Part shown: positions 1 through 8,679 of the stretch, in pieces
Position numbering within the stretch: position 1 is the stretch's first letter
Layout of the letters: every line of letters begins with the position of its first letter
Origin: Streptomyces sp. ISL-10
GTDB taxonomy: Bacteria; Actinomycetota; Actinomycetes; Streptomycetales; Streptomycetaceae
Direction of reading: 5' to 3'
Assembly (NCBI RefSeq): GCF_018614575.1
Contig: NZ_JAGGOJ010000011.1
Coordinates: 496,001 to 560,000, forward strand
DNA: 64,000 nt
Notes under the pieces: model-generated
What the model was told of the DNA's origin: nothing
Database searches by the model: none
Seen by the model: the letters and a program-made list of their open reading frames with translations, nothing else
Made by a program: the position numbers and the translations under genes

Positions 1-566
1 AGCAGACCGCCGACCAGGCGATCGCCGAGGCCCGTTCCGAGGCCAACAAGATCGTCGGCGAGGCGCGTTCGCGCGCCGAAGGCCTCGAGCGCGACGCCCG
101 GGCCAAGGCCGACGCGCTTGAGCGGGACGCCCAGGAGAAGCACCGCGTCGCGATGGGTTCGCTGGAGTCCGCGCGCGCCACGCTGGAGCGCAAGGTCGAG
201 GACCTGCGGGGCTTCGAGCGCGAGTACCGCACGCGTCTGAAGTCGTACCTGGAGAGCCAGCTGCGTCAGCTGGAGACCCAGTCCGATGACTCGCTGGCAC
301 CGCCGCGCAATCCGGCGGCCGCGTCGCTGCCGCCGTCCCCGGCGCCCTCCATGGCCCCGGCCGGTGCGAGCGCGCCGTCCTACGGCGGCAACCAGACGAT
401 GGGCGGCCACGGTCCTTCGCCGTCGGGTCCGTCGTACGGAGGCCAGCAGCAGATGTCGCCGGCGATGACCCAGCCGATGGCACCGGTGCGGCCGCAGGCG
501 CCGCAGCCGATGCAGCAGGCGCCGTCGCCGATGCGTGGCTTCCTGATCGACGAGGACGACAACTGA
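1..566 (+). CDS. divIVA: DivIVA-family polar growth protein, C-terminal part (5' truncated by window edge)
   Basis: The open frame runs in from the window edge (first full codon at 3) to a TGA at 564-566. The first ~95 visible residues are an uninterrupted heptad-like coiled coil rich in Ala, Glu, Arg and Lys. It contains repeated A-E/D-A-R motifs and the stretch GFEREYRTRLKSYLESQL, which is typical of actinobacterial DivIVA/Wag31. The last ~85 residues are a low-complexity Gln/Pro/Ser/Gly/Met tail ending FLIDEDDN. In Streptomyces, DivIVA marks hyphal tips and directs apical wall growth. The N-terminal lipid-binding domain is outside the window. A strong terminator follows. Family assignment is secure from the coiled coil plus PQ-rich tail and from adjacency to ileS. 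Confidence 0.9.
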   Translation, partial: QTADQAIAEARSEANKIVGEARSRAEGLERDARAKADALERDAQEKHRVAMGSLESARATLERKVEDLRGFEREYRTRLKSYLESQLRQLETQSDDSLAPPRNPAAASLPPSPAPSMAPAGASAPSYGGNQTMGGHGPSPSGPSYGGQQQMSPAMTQPMAPVRPQAPQPMQQAPSPMRGFLIDEDDN

Positions 567-608
567 CGGGGCTGCGCGCCAAGCGCGCGTAGCCGTCGGC
601 AGACTGCG

Positions 609-649
609 AGGCCGGGCCCGGAGTGCACTAGCACTCCGGGCCCGGCCTT
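609..649 (+). terminator. Rho-independent-type terminator of divIVA
   Basis: A perfect 18-bp inverted repeat (609-626 with 631-648) has a 4-nt loop (acta) and is followed by a short T run. It lies 43 nt after the divIVA stop codon. Confidence 0.9.
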
Positions 650-773
650 TTGCGCGCGCCGGCGCGCCCGCGCTGCGGGTAGCGGCGTGGCCGCGTGGCC
701 GCGTGGCCGCTGCGCGGAGCGGTTACCCTCCCCGTCCCTTTCCGAACCAGGCTCGCCCCGGACCCTGCAGCGC

Positions 774-1085
774 CCTTCGGGGGTTGCTCCGGGGTTGTGC
801 TGCCGGACCTTGTGCTGGCTTCGGTGGTTGTTCGGGGGCTGTGCTGCCGGACCTTGTGCTGGGCTTCGGGGTCGTTCGGGGGCTGTGCTCCCGGACCTCG
901 TAGTCAGCTTCGGTGGTTGTTCGGGGGCTGTGCTGCCGGACCTTGTGCTGGGCTTCGGGGTCGTTCGGGGGCTGCGCTCCCGGACCTCGTAGTCAGCTTC
1001 GGTGGTTGTTCGGGGGCTGTGCTGCCGGACCTTGTGCTGGGCTTCGGGGTTGCTCGGGGGCTGCGCTCCCGGACCTCGTAGCGGG
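774..1085. repeat. Tandem array of 44/45-bp units in an 89-bp higher-order period
   Basis: The motif beginning cttcggtggttgttcggg recurs at 819, 908 and 997, exactly 89 bp apart. Each 89-bp period is made of two related sub-units of 45 bp (ending ccggaccttgtgctggg) and 44 bp (ending ccggacctcgtagtcag). A diverged partial unit lies upstream from about 774. The array sits between divIVA and the convergent ileS. Short frames reading through it are repeat artefacts. No gene is supported between 650 and 1382. Confidence 0.85.
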
Positions 1086-1093
1086 CTTCGGGT

Positions 1094-1250
1094 GGTGTCC
1101 TCAAAACTCCGCTACGGCCTTGCGGCCGTGGGCGGGGAGCTTCCGGACGAGCTGACATCACGCAGCGAAATCCAGCCCCGCTGGGGGCACCTCCCACGGC
1201 CGCCAGGCCGTAGGGGGAGATCGAGGCGCGGGGCGCGGGGCGGAGCCCCC
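1094..1250. repeat. Dispersed Streptomyces palindromic intergenic element, variant copy A
   Basis: It shares its outer parts with the copy at 27369-27459: ggtgtcctcaa at the left, then aatccagcccc and a right end gag(g)cgcgggg..cggggcggagcccc. The centre differs and contains its own hairpins built from acggcc/ggccgt arms (around 1113-1130 and 1190-1217). It lies just beyond the 3' end of ileS and may help terminate ileS transcription. Confidence 0.6.
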
Positions 1251-1382
1251 GAAACACCGCGCGAAGGCGGTACGGGGTCCGGGGCTTGCCCCGGTTTCGG
1301 GAAGGGGGCGGGGAGGGGAAAGGCTGACGGCCCGGCCACCTACCGTGGCCGGGCCGTCAGCGCGCGCTTCGCGCGCCCCGCG

Positions 1383-4300
1383 CTACGCCTTGCGGAGGCG
1401 GAACGTCAGCGACAGGCCCTCGTCCTCGAAGGGCGAGCCGTACGACTCGTCCGCCTCACCCTCCGCGAAGTCCGTCGCCAGCACCTCCTCCGCGATCAGC
1501 GACGCGTGGTCCGCCAGCGCCGAGGACACCTCCGCGTCCGTCGAGACCCACCGCAGTGCGATCCGGTCCGCGACGTCCAGGCCGCTGTTCTTGCGCGCCT
1601 CCTGGATCAGGCGGATCGCGTCACGGGCCAGGCCCGCCCGCCGCAGCTCCGGAGTGATCTCCAGGTCCAGGGCGACCGTCGCGCCCGAGTCGGACGCCAC
1701 CGACCAGCCCTCACGCGGCGTCTCCGTGATGATGACCTCCTCCGGGGACAGCGTGATCGTCTCGCCGCCCACCTCCAGCGTGGCCTCGCCCGAGCGCAGC
1801 GCCAGGGACAGCGCCGCCGCGTCCGCCGCCGCCACCGCCTTCGCCACGTCCTGGACGCCCTTGCCGAAACGCTTGCCCAGCGCGCGGAAGTTCGCCTTCG
1901 CCGTCGTGTCGACCAGCGAGCCTCCGACCTCCGACAGCGACGCGAGCGAGGAGACGTTCAGCTCCTCCGTGATCTGGGCCTGGAGCTCGTCGGAGAGCGA
2001 GGAGAAGCCGGTCGCCGCCACCAGGGCACGGGACAGCGGCTGGCGGGTCTTCACGCCCGACTCCGCACGCGTCGCGCGGCCCAGTTCGACCAGCCGGCGC
2101 ACCAGCGCCATCTGGGACGACAGCGTCGGGTCGATCGCGTCCAGGTCGGCGGCCGGCCACGAGGACAGGTGCACCGACTCGGGGGCGTCCGGTGTCACCG
2201 GGACGATCATGTCCTGCCACACCCGCTCGGTGATGAACGGGGTCAGCGGCGCCATCAGCCGGGTCACGGTCTCGACCACGTCGTGCAGCGTGCGCAGCGC
2301 GGCCTTGTCGCCCTGCCAGAAGCGGCGGCGCGACCGGCGCACGTACCAGTTCGACAGGTCGTCCACGAACGCGGACAGCAGCTTGCCGGCGCGCTGGGTG
2401 TCGTACGCCTCCATGGCCTGGGTGACCTGGTCCACCAGCGCGTGCAGCTCGGACAGCAGCCAGCGGTCCAGGACCGTACGCTCGGCCGGTGCCGGATCGG
2501 CCGCCGACGGCGCCCAGTTCGACGTACGGGCGTACAGCGCTTGGAAGGCGACCGTGTTCCAGTACGTCAGCAGCGTCTTGCGGACGACCTCCTGGATCGT
2601 GCCGTGGCCCACCCGGCGCGCCGCCCAAGGCGAGCCGCCGGCCGCCATGAACCAGCGCACCGCGTCGGCGCCGTGCTGGTCCATCAACGGGATCGGCTGG
2701 AGGATGTTGCCCAGATGCTTGGACATCTTGCGGCCGTCCTCGGCGAGGATGTGGCCGAGGCACACCACGTTCTCGTACGACGACTTGTCGAAGACCAGCG
2801 TCCCGACGGCCATCAGCGTGTAGAACCACCCGCGCGTCTGGTCGATCGCCTCCGAGATGAACTGCGCCGGGTAGCGCTTCTCGAAGATCTCCTTGTTCTT
2901 GTACGGGTAGCCCCACTGCGCGAACGGCATCGAGCCCGAGTCGTACCAGGCGTCGATCACCTCCGGCACGCGCGTCGCGGTGTGCCCGCAGCCGTCCTGC
3001 GGGCAGGCGAAGGTGACCTCGTCGATGAACGGGCGGTGCGGGTCCAGTCCCGACTGGTCGGTGCCGGTCAGCTCGGACAGCTCCGCGAGCGAGCCGACGC
3101 AGGTGAGGTGGTTGTCCTCGCAGCGCCAGATCGGCAGCGGGGTGCCCCAGTACCGGTTGCGGGACAGCGCCCAGTCGATGTTGTTGTTGAGCCAGTCCCC
3201 GTAGCGTCCCTGCTTGACGGAGTCCGGGAACCAGTTGGTCGCCTCGTTCTCCGCGAGCAGCCGGTCCTTGACGGCCGTGGTGCGGATGTACCAGGACGGC
3301 TGTGCGTAGTAGAGCAGCGCGGTGTGGCAGCGCCAGCAGTGCGGGTAGCTGTGCTCGTAGGGGATGTGCCGGAACAGCATCCCGCGGGCCTGGAGGTCCG
3401 CAGTGAGCGCCTCGTCGGCCTTCTTGAAGAAGACGCCGCCGACCAGCGGGACGTCCTCCTGGAAGGTCCCGTCGGGACGGACGGGGTTGACGACCGGCAG
3501 ACCATAGGCGCGGCAGACCTTGAGGTCGTCCTCACCGAAGGCGGGGGACTGGTGGACCAGACCCGTACCGTCCTCGGTCGTCACATAGTCGGCGTTGACG
3601 ACGTAGTGCGCCTCCGCCGGGAACTCGACGAGTTGGAAGGGACGGTCGTACGTCCAGCGCTCCATCTCGGCGCCGGTGAACGTCTGCCCGGTGGCCTCCC
3701 AGCCCTCACCGAGCGCCTTCTGAAGCAACGGCTCGGCGACGACGAGCTTCTCCTCGCCGTTCGTCGCGACGATGTAACGGACGGAGGGATGCGCGGCGAC
3801 GGCCGTGTTGGACACCAGGGTCCACGGCGTCGTCGTCCAGACCAGCAGCGCGGCCTCGCCGGCGAGAGGGCCGGAGGTCAGCGGGAAGCGCACGAAGACC
3901 GAGGGGTCGACGACCGTCTCGTAGCCCTGCGCCAGCTCGTGGTCCGACAGTCCCGTGCCGCAGCGCGGGCACCACGGCGCGACGCGGTGGTCCTGGACCA
4001 GCAGACCCTTGCCGAAGATCTCCTTCAGCGACCACCACACCGACTGGACGTAGTCCGGGTCCATCGTGCGGTACGCGTCGTCTAGGTCGACCCAGTAACC
4101 CATACGGGTCGTGAGCTCGGCGAACGCGTCCGTGTGGCGGGTCACCGACTCGCGGCACTTGGCGTTGAACTCCGCGATGCCGTACGCCTCGATGTCCTTC
4201 TTGCCGGAGAAACCGAGCTCCTTCTCGACGGCGAGCTCGACCGGCAGGCCGTGGCAGTCCCAGCCGGCCTTGCGGGCGACGTGGTAGCCGCGCATGGTGC

Positions 4301-4526
4301 GGAAGCGGGGGAAGACGTCCTTGAAGACGCGAGCCTCGATGTGGTGGGCACCGGGCATGCCGTTGGCCGTGGGCGGGCCCTCGTAGAACACCCATTCGGG
4401 GCGGCCCTCGGACTGGTCCAGGCTCTTCGCGAAGATCTTGCTCTCGCGCCAGAAGTCGAGCACGGCGTGCTCGAGCGCGGGCAGATCTACCTGAGCGGGC
4501 ACCTGGCGGTACTGCGGCGGTGTCAT
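1383..4526 (-). CDS. ileS: Isoleucyl-tRNA synthetase
   Basis: Charges tRNA-Ile with isoleucine in the cytoplasm. The 1047-residue product has the class I signature as PGAHHIEAR (about residues 58-66, the HIGH motif) and KMSKH (lysine about 600). It also has a Cys-pair zinc-type motif CPRCGTGLSDHE near residue 190 and the editing-domain motif TTTPWTL. The ATG at 4526 is preceded by GGAGGAGAC at good spacing. The length, and the His-His form of the first motif, fit the long eukaryote-like IleRS subgroup seen in many actinobacteria. A T-box leader precedes the gene. It is convergent with divIVA. Confidence 0.97.
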   Translation of the reverse strand: MTPPQYRQVPAQVDLPALEHAVLDFWRESKIFAKSLDQSEGRPEWVFYEGPPTANGMPGAHHIEARVFKDVFPRFRTMRGYHVARKAGWDCHGLPVELAVEKELGFSGKKDIEAYGIAEFNAKCRESVTRHTDAFAELTTRMGYWVDLDDAYRTMDPDYVQSVWWSLKEIFGKGLLVQDHRVAPWCPRCGTGLSDHELAQGYETVVDPSVFVRFPLTSGPLAGEAALLVWTTTPWTLVSNTAVAAHPSVRYIVATNGEEKLVVAEPLLQKALGEGWEATGQTFTGAEMERWTYDRPFQLVEFPAEAHYVVNADYVTTEDGTGLVHQSPAFGEDDLKVCRAYGLPVVNPVRPDGTFQEDVPLVGGVFFKKADEALTADLQARGMLFRHIPYEHSYPHCWRCHTALLYYAQPSWYIRTTAVKDRLLAENEATNWFPDSVKQGRYGDWLNNNIDWALSRNRYWGTPLPIWRCEDNHLTCVGSLAELSELTGTDQSGLDPHRPFIDEVTFACPQDGCGHTATRVPEVIDAWYDSGSMPFAQWGYPYKNKEIFEKRYPAQFISEAIDQTRGWFYTLMAVGTLVFDKSSYENVVCLGHILAEDGRKMSKHLGNILQPIPLMDQHGADAVRWFMAAGGSPWAARRVGHGTIQEVVRKTLLTYWNTVAFQALYARTSNWAPSAADPAPAERTVLDRWLLSELHALVDQVTQAMEAYDTQRAGKLLSAFVDDLSNWYVRRSRRRFWQGDKAALRTLHDVVETVTRLMAPLTPFITERVWQDMIVPVTPDAPESVHLSSWPAADLDAIDPTLSSQMALVRRLVELGRATRAESGVKTRQPLSRALVAATGFSSLSDELQAQITEELNVSSLASLSEVGGSLVDTTAKANFRALGKRFGKGVQDVAKAVAAADAAALSLALRSGEATLEVGGETITLSPEEVIITETPREGWSVASDSGATVALDLEITPELRRAGLARDAIRLIQEARKNSGLDVADRIALRWVSTDAEVSSALADHASLIAEEVLATDFAEGEADESYGSPFEDEGLSLTFRLRKA

Positions 4527-4555
4527 CGTCTCCTCCGGCGGACTGTTCGTCGTTC

Positions 4556-4805
4556 CGTCCGGAGGGACGAAAGCCGATGCTCGCGCGGCCTCCGCGGTAC
4601 CACCCTCCTTGGCGGTGCACAGGTCACCGCCCCCTCATTGGGGTCGCGACGCCGGTTCTACCGGCCACGGAGGTCCGTGGCTTTCTTCCGGCGGCTCCGG
4701 GGTGATGCTTCACGTCGCGCTCGCCCCCGGGCTCTCACCGTCCCCGGGTCGCTCATGGCTGCGTACGCCGCTACTCGTCCCCATCCACGCCTTTCGCTCC
4801 GCCCA
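4556..4805 (-). promoter_or_regulatory. T-box riboswitch leader of ileS, probably controlling translation
   Basis: Read on the minus strand, this leader contains the canonical T-box GGGTGGTACCGCGG at 4605-4592. A Stem I-like region holds GACGAGTAG (4780-4772), a distal loop GGTGAGAGCCCGG (about 4739-4727) and the 3' strand GTGAAGCATCAC, in which AUC (4706-4704) is the likely isoleucine specifier. A helix AGGAGGG (4609-4603) / CCCTCC (4566-4561) can form the antisequestrator. CCCTCCGG (4566-4559) can instead pair with CCGGAGG at the ileS ribosome-binding site. No U-run terminator is visible, which fits translational T-boxes of actinobacteria. Confidence 0.85.
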
Positions 4806-5083
4806 GTGTAAGGGCCCCGGTGAGGGGCGGCCGACCGCTTTTCGCGGGGCCGCCACGCCCTGGTGCCGTTGACCCGAATGCCATACGGCCGCCGCCGCGG
4901 CCGGGCGTGGTGCGTCAGGCGGATTACCGGGCGGCGAGCTGGGCACAACGGATGCAGGCCCGGCTCCTCGCAGCCCGGGACGGGCCGAACCGGCGGCGTG
5001 CCCCGTTGCCGCGGGGCTGGTGTCGATTTATCGTCCCAGCACGATTCGCGAGCAAGATCACAAAATGTGAAGGGGCCGCGGTG

Positions 5084-6502
5084 ATGGTGGCGAAGAAGAC
5101 CGCCGAGAAGACGGCGTCAGATCGTTCCGCCGCCGTGTCGAGGGCGGCGCGCTACAGGGCCGCGCCCCGCAGGAAGCCCCCCGAACGGGCGGCGCCGGCG
5201 GACGAGCACCCGGACACCGCGGCGGGTCGCACAGCGAGGACGACCGTGGGCGGCAAGGCCGTCGGCGGGGCTCGCGCTGCCGCGCGTGGGGCGAAGAAGG
5301 CGGTGGGGGCGGATGCGACGGAGGCGCGTCAGCCGGCCGCATCGGCGAAGAAGAGCGAGCCCGCGAAGAAGGCGGCCCCGAAGAAGGCCTCCGCGAAGAA
5401 GGCACCTGGGAAGAAGGACGCGCCTGCCAAGAAGACCGCTGCCGCGCATGGGGCGAAGAAGGCGGTGGGGGCGGACGCGGCGGAGGCAGGTCGGCCGGTC
5501 GCGCCGGCGAAGAAGGCGGCTCCGAAGAAGGCGCCCGGGAAGAAGGCCGCGCGTGCGAAGGAGGCAGCCGGGAAGAAGGCCGCGCCTTCGAAGGAGGCAG
5601 CCGGGAAGAAGGCCGCGCCCGCGAAGAAGGCGCCCGCGAAGAAGGCCGCGCCCGTCAAGAAGGCAGACGCCAGGACCGCGGCTGCCGCGTCCCGGGTGGC
5701 GGCGGGCGTCGAGGAGCTCCCGCCCAAGAAGGCCGCGCGCGCCGAAGCCCTCGCCCCGGGAGCCCCCACGCCCGAGCGAGGAGCGAAGAAGGCGGTGGGG
5801 GAGAAGCAGATCCCCGCCCGGCGGGGCATGCGCGCCGCCCGGGCGGGGGCGGGGAGCGAGGACCGCGCGGTCGGTGAGGGCACCGTCGTCAGGGCGGACG
5901 CGACCACGGCCGCGCCGGGGGAGCAGGCCGCCGCCAAGAGGTCGGCGGCCAGGAAGGCCACGAGGAAAGCCGCATCCGCGGCCGGGGCCGCACAGCAGAC
6001 AGGAGCCAGGACGGTGGCAGCGAAGAAGACCGCGGGCAAGGTGTCGGGCGGAGCCGGGAGCGCGGTGGCGGTGCCCACCGCACGTACGGTGGCCGCGACC
6101 CCGCCCGGTGAGCTGGCGGTACGGCCCGGCGAGGACCCCTGGACCACAAAGGAGGTCGCCGAGGCGAGGGCGGAGCTCGCGGGCGAGGCGGCCCGCCTCA
6201 CCGCGGAGATCACCTCGTCGGAGACGGCGCTCGTCGGCCTCATGCGGGACTCCGGCGACGGAGCCGGCGACGACGAGGCCGACACCGGCACGAAGAACAT
6301 CACACGCGAGCACGAGATGGCGCTGGCCGCGAACGCCCGGGAGATGCTGGAACAGACCGAGCGGGCACTGCTACGACTCGACGCGGGGACCTACGGTCTC
6401 TGCGAGAGCTGCGGCAACCCGATCGGCAAGGCCCGGATGCAGGCGTTCCCTCGCGCGACCCTGTGCGTGGAGTGCAAGCAGAAGCAGGAGCGGAGGGGCT
6501 GA
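5084..6502 (+). CDS. DksA/TraR-type zinc-finger protein with histone H1-like Lys/Ala repeat domain
   Basis: 472 residues. The first ~300 are low complexity, dominated by AAKKAAPAKKA-type units that resemble the histone H1 tail. Within them GAKKAVG recurs four times, each spaced by Ala/Pro/Lys blocks. The last ~120 residues form a DksA-like module: an acidic helical hairpin followed by a C4 zinc finger CESC-n17-CVEC. DksA proteins act in the RNA polymerase secondary channel; the basic arm predicts nonspecific DNA binding, so a nucleoid-associated regulator is likely (inference). Start chosen at ATG 5084 (GTG at 5081 and 5087 are alternatives), after a weak AAGGGG. A small inverted repeat TCACA-aaa-TGTGA (5058-5070) lies just upstream. 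Nothing else is recognised at 4811-5057. Confidence 0.85.
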   Translation: MVAKKTAEKTASDRSAAVSRAARYRAAPRRKPPERAAPADEHPDTAAGRTARTTVGGKAVGGARAAARGAKKAVGADATEARQPAASAKKSEPAKKAAPKKASAKKAPGKKDAPAKKTAAAHGAKKAVGADAAEAGRPVAPAKKAAPKKAPGKKAARAKEAAGKKAAPSKEAAGKKAAPAKKAPAKKAAPVKKADARTAAAASRVAAGVEELPPKKAARAEALAPGAPTPERGAKKAVGEKQIPARRGMRAARAGAGSEDRAVGEGTVVRADATTAAPGEQAAAKRSAARKATRKAASAAGAAQQTGARTVAAKKTAGKVSGGAGSAVAVPTARTVAATPPGELAVRPGEDPWTTKEVAEARAELAGEAARLTAEITSSETALVGLMRDSGDGAGDDEADTGTKNITREHEMALAANAREMLEQTERALLRLDAGTYGLCESCGNPIGKARMQAFPRATLCVECKQKQERRG

Positions 6503-6561
6503 GGGCATACGCCGGTGCCGTACCCTCGTGCACAGTCAGGCACCTAGGTTGAGGGACTCAC

Positions 6562-7122
6562 GTGGCAGAGGCGGAGCGCATCATCGGTACGCCAGATGTT
6601 GACGACGAGGCTGCGGCACCTGCCGAGCGGCCTCAGGGCAGGCGCAGGGTCGTCGCGCTCTTCGTGGTGGCCCTCGTGGCCTATCTGCTGGACCTCGTCA
6701 GCAAGATCATCGTGGTGGAGAAGCTGGAGCACCACGAGCCGATCGAGATCATCGGTGATCTGCTGAAGTTCGAGGCGGTGCGCAATCCGGGTGCCGCCTT
6801 CGGCATGGGCGAGGCCTTCACCATCATCTTCACCTTCATCGCGGCGAGCGTGATCGTCGTGATCATCCGGCTGGCACGCAAGCTGTACAGCCTGCCCTGG
6901 GCGATCGCGCTCGGCCTGCTGCTCGGCGGTGCTCTCGGCAATCTCACGGACCGGATCTTCCGGTCGCCCGGCGTCTTCGAGGGCGCGGTCGTGGACTTCA
7001 TCGCGCCCGCGCACTTCGCCGTGTTCAACCTCGCGGACTCCGCCATCGTCTGCGGCGGAGTGCTCATCGTGCTGCTGTCGTTCAAGGGCCTGGATCCCGA
7101 CGGGACCGTCCACAAGGACTGA
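6562..7122 (+). CDS. lspA: Lipoprotein signal peptidase (signal peptidase II)
   Basis: Membrane aspartyl protease that removes signal peptides from diacylated prolipoproteins. 186 residues with four predicted membrane segments. Both catalytic aspartates are visible, in GNLTDR and FNLADS. The family motif VRNPGAAFG is present after the first helix. The start is GTG at 6562. The next gene begins 17 bp downstream. Lgt, which acts one step earlier in lipoprotein maturation, is also in this window (50138). Confidence 0.96.
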   Translation: MAEAERIIGTPDVDDEAAAPAERPQGRRRVVALFVVALVAYLLDLVSKIIVVEKLEHHEPIEIIGDLLKFEAVRNPGAAFGMGEAFTIIFTFIAASVIVVIIRLARKLYSLPWAIALGLLLGGALGNLTDRIFRSPGVFEGAVVDFIAPAHFAVFNLADSAIVCGGVLIVLLSFKGLDPDGTVHKD

Positions 7123-7139
7123 CAAGGCATACTCGACGG

Positions 7140-8081
7140 GTGAGTACCCTTCCCGAGATCCGCACCCTGCCCGTACCCGATGGCCTGGAGGGCGAGCGCG
7201 TCGACGCCGCCATCTCCCGTATGTTCGGGTTCTCCCGTACGAAGGCGGCCGAGCTTGCCGCTGCCGGGAAGGTGCAGGTCGACGGCTCGGTCGTCGGCAA
7301 GTCCGAGCGGGTGCGCGGCGGCGCCTGGCTCGAGGTCGAGATGCCCCAGGCGCCCGCGCCGGTGCAGATCGTGGCCGAGCCCGTCGAGGGCATGGAGATC
7401 GTGCACGACGACGACGACATCGTCGTGATCATGAAGCCGGTCGGCGTGGCGGCTCACCCCAGCCCCGGCTGGACCGGGACCACCGTGATCGGCGGGCTCG
7501 CCGCGGCGGGCTACCGCATCTCCACCTCGGGAGCCGCCGAGCGCCAGGGCATCGTGCACCGGCTCGACGTCGGTACGTCCGGGCTGATGGTGGTCGCCAA
7601 GTCGGAGCGGGCGTACACCCTGCTGAAGCAGCAGTTCCGCGAGCGTACGGTCGACAAGCGCTACCACGCGCTCGTTCAGGGCCACCCGGATCCGCTGAGC
7701 GGCACGATCGACGCCCCCATCGGCCGGCACCCCAGCCTCGACTACAAGTGGGCGGTCACGGCCGAGGGCAAGCCGTCGGTGACGCACTACGACCTGATCG
7801 AGGCGTTCCGCGCGGCGTCGCTGCTGGACATCAAGCTGGAGACCGGCCGCACGCACCAGATCCGGGTGCACATGGCGGCCCACCGCCATCCCTGCGTGGG
7901 CGACCTGACGTACGGCGCCGACCCCACGATGGCCAAGAGGCTCGGGCTGACCCGGCAGTGGCTGCACGCGGTGCGGCTCGGATTCGAGCACCCGGCGGAC
8001 GGGCAGTGGGTGGAGTTCGCGAGCGAGTACCCCGACGACCTCCAGCAGGCCCTGGACAAGATCGCAGCGGAGAGCGCATGA
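7140..8081 (+). CDS. rluD: Pseudouridine synthase, RluD/RluA family
   Basis: Isomerises specific uridines in structured RNA, most likely 23S rRNA helix 69 if it is the true RluD. 313 residues: an N-terminal S4 RNA-binding domain (about 15-75, with the [19 protein letters not shown] pattern) and an RluA catalytic domain with the HRLDVGTSG motif carrying the catalytic Asp. [10 protein letters not shown] follows near the C-terminus. The start is GTG at 7140. The gene overlaps the next one by ATGA, implying coupled translation. The family is certain; the exact RNA target is inferred. Confidence 0.93.
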   Translation: MSTLPEIRTLPVPDGLEGERVDAAISRMFGFSRTKAAELAAAGKVQVDGSVVGKSERVRGGAWLEVEMPQAPAPVQIVAEPVEGMEIVHDDDDIVVIMKPVGVAAHPSPGWTGTTVIGGLAAAGYRISTSGAAERQGIVHRLDVGTSGLMVVAKSERAYTLLKQQFRERTVDKRYHALVQGHPDPLSGTIDAPIGRHPSLDYKWAVTAEGKPSVTHYDLIEAFRAASLLDIKLETGRTHQIRVHMAAHRHPCVGDLTYGADPTMAKRLGLTRQWLHAVRLGFEHPADGQWVEFASEYPDDLQQALDKIAAESA

Positions 8082-8557
8082 GCGCGTACACCGTGCGGGT
8101 CGCGGTCGGCCCCGACGACCGGGAGGCGTGCTTCGCGGTCCGCAAGGCGGTCTTCGTCGCCGAGCAGCGGGTGCCGGAGGACATCGAGTACGACGCGTAC
8201 GACGCCGAGGAGACGGACACCGTGCACGTCCTCGCGGTCCGCGCGGACGGTGTGCCGCTGGGCACGGGCCGGCTGCTGCACGGCGCGGCCGCCGTGCACC
8301 GGACCGGCGGCGACCTCGCCATCGGCTCGCTCGGACGGCTCGCGGTGACCAAGGACGCGCGCGGACTCGGGGTGGGCGTGGCCCTGGTGCGCGCCATCGA
8401 GGACGCGGCGCGCGAGCGGGGTCTGGCGGCGGTCGACCTGCATGCGCAGACCCATGCGACGGGCTTCTACGAGCGCCTCGGGTACGCGGCGTACGGGGCC
8501 GAGTTCCTGGACGCAGGCATCCCGCACCGGTCCATGCGGCGCGCCCTGCGTCCCTGA
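8078..8557 (+). CDS. GNAT-family N-acetyltransferase (ElaA-like)
   Basis: 159 residues. Acetyl-CoA binding is indicated by the [10 protein letters not shown] loop of motif A and by the preceding IGSLGRLAV strand. The N-terminal [18 protein letters not shown] block is typical of ElaA-type GNAT proteins. The C-terminus has the GFYERLGY signature. The substrate is unknown. It overlaps rluD by 4 bp, so the two are probably co-translated. Confidence 0.85.
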   Translation: MSAYTVRVAVGPDDREACFAVRKAVFVAEQRVPEDIEYDAYDAEETDTVHVLAVRADGVPLGTGRLLHGAAAVHRTGGDLAIGSLGRLAVTKDARGLGVGVALVRAIEDAARERGLAAVDLHAQTHATGFYERLGYAAYGAEFLDAGIPHRSMRRALRP

Positions 8558-8679
8558 GCGCACCGGCGCCGCAGCGCGGGCGTGTACGCGACGGCGGAGG
8601 CGTTTACGCGGTTCGGCCGGTCCCCGTGGCAGGGTTGAGACCTTGATCCCTTGAGGCTCCCGGCCGGCGGAGGACGCTC

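Noticed and set aside
1002-4085. 1027-codon plus-strand open frame across ileS
   Set aside because: It is the antisense shadow of ileS, composed of Arg/Val/Leu/Asp-rich sequence with no family motif. High third-position GC removes stops from the opposite strand.
4609-4872. Short frames within the ileS leader
   Set aside because: The region is explained by the T-box RNA on the opposite strand.
5058-5070. TCACA-aaa-TGTGA as a CRP site before the DksA-like gene
   Set aside because: Half-site orientation and 3-nt spacing are wrong for CRP (TGTGA-n6-TCACA). At most it is a small stem near the start codon.
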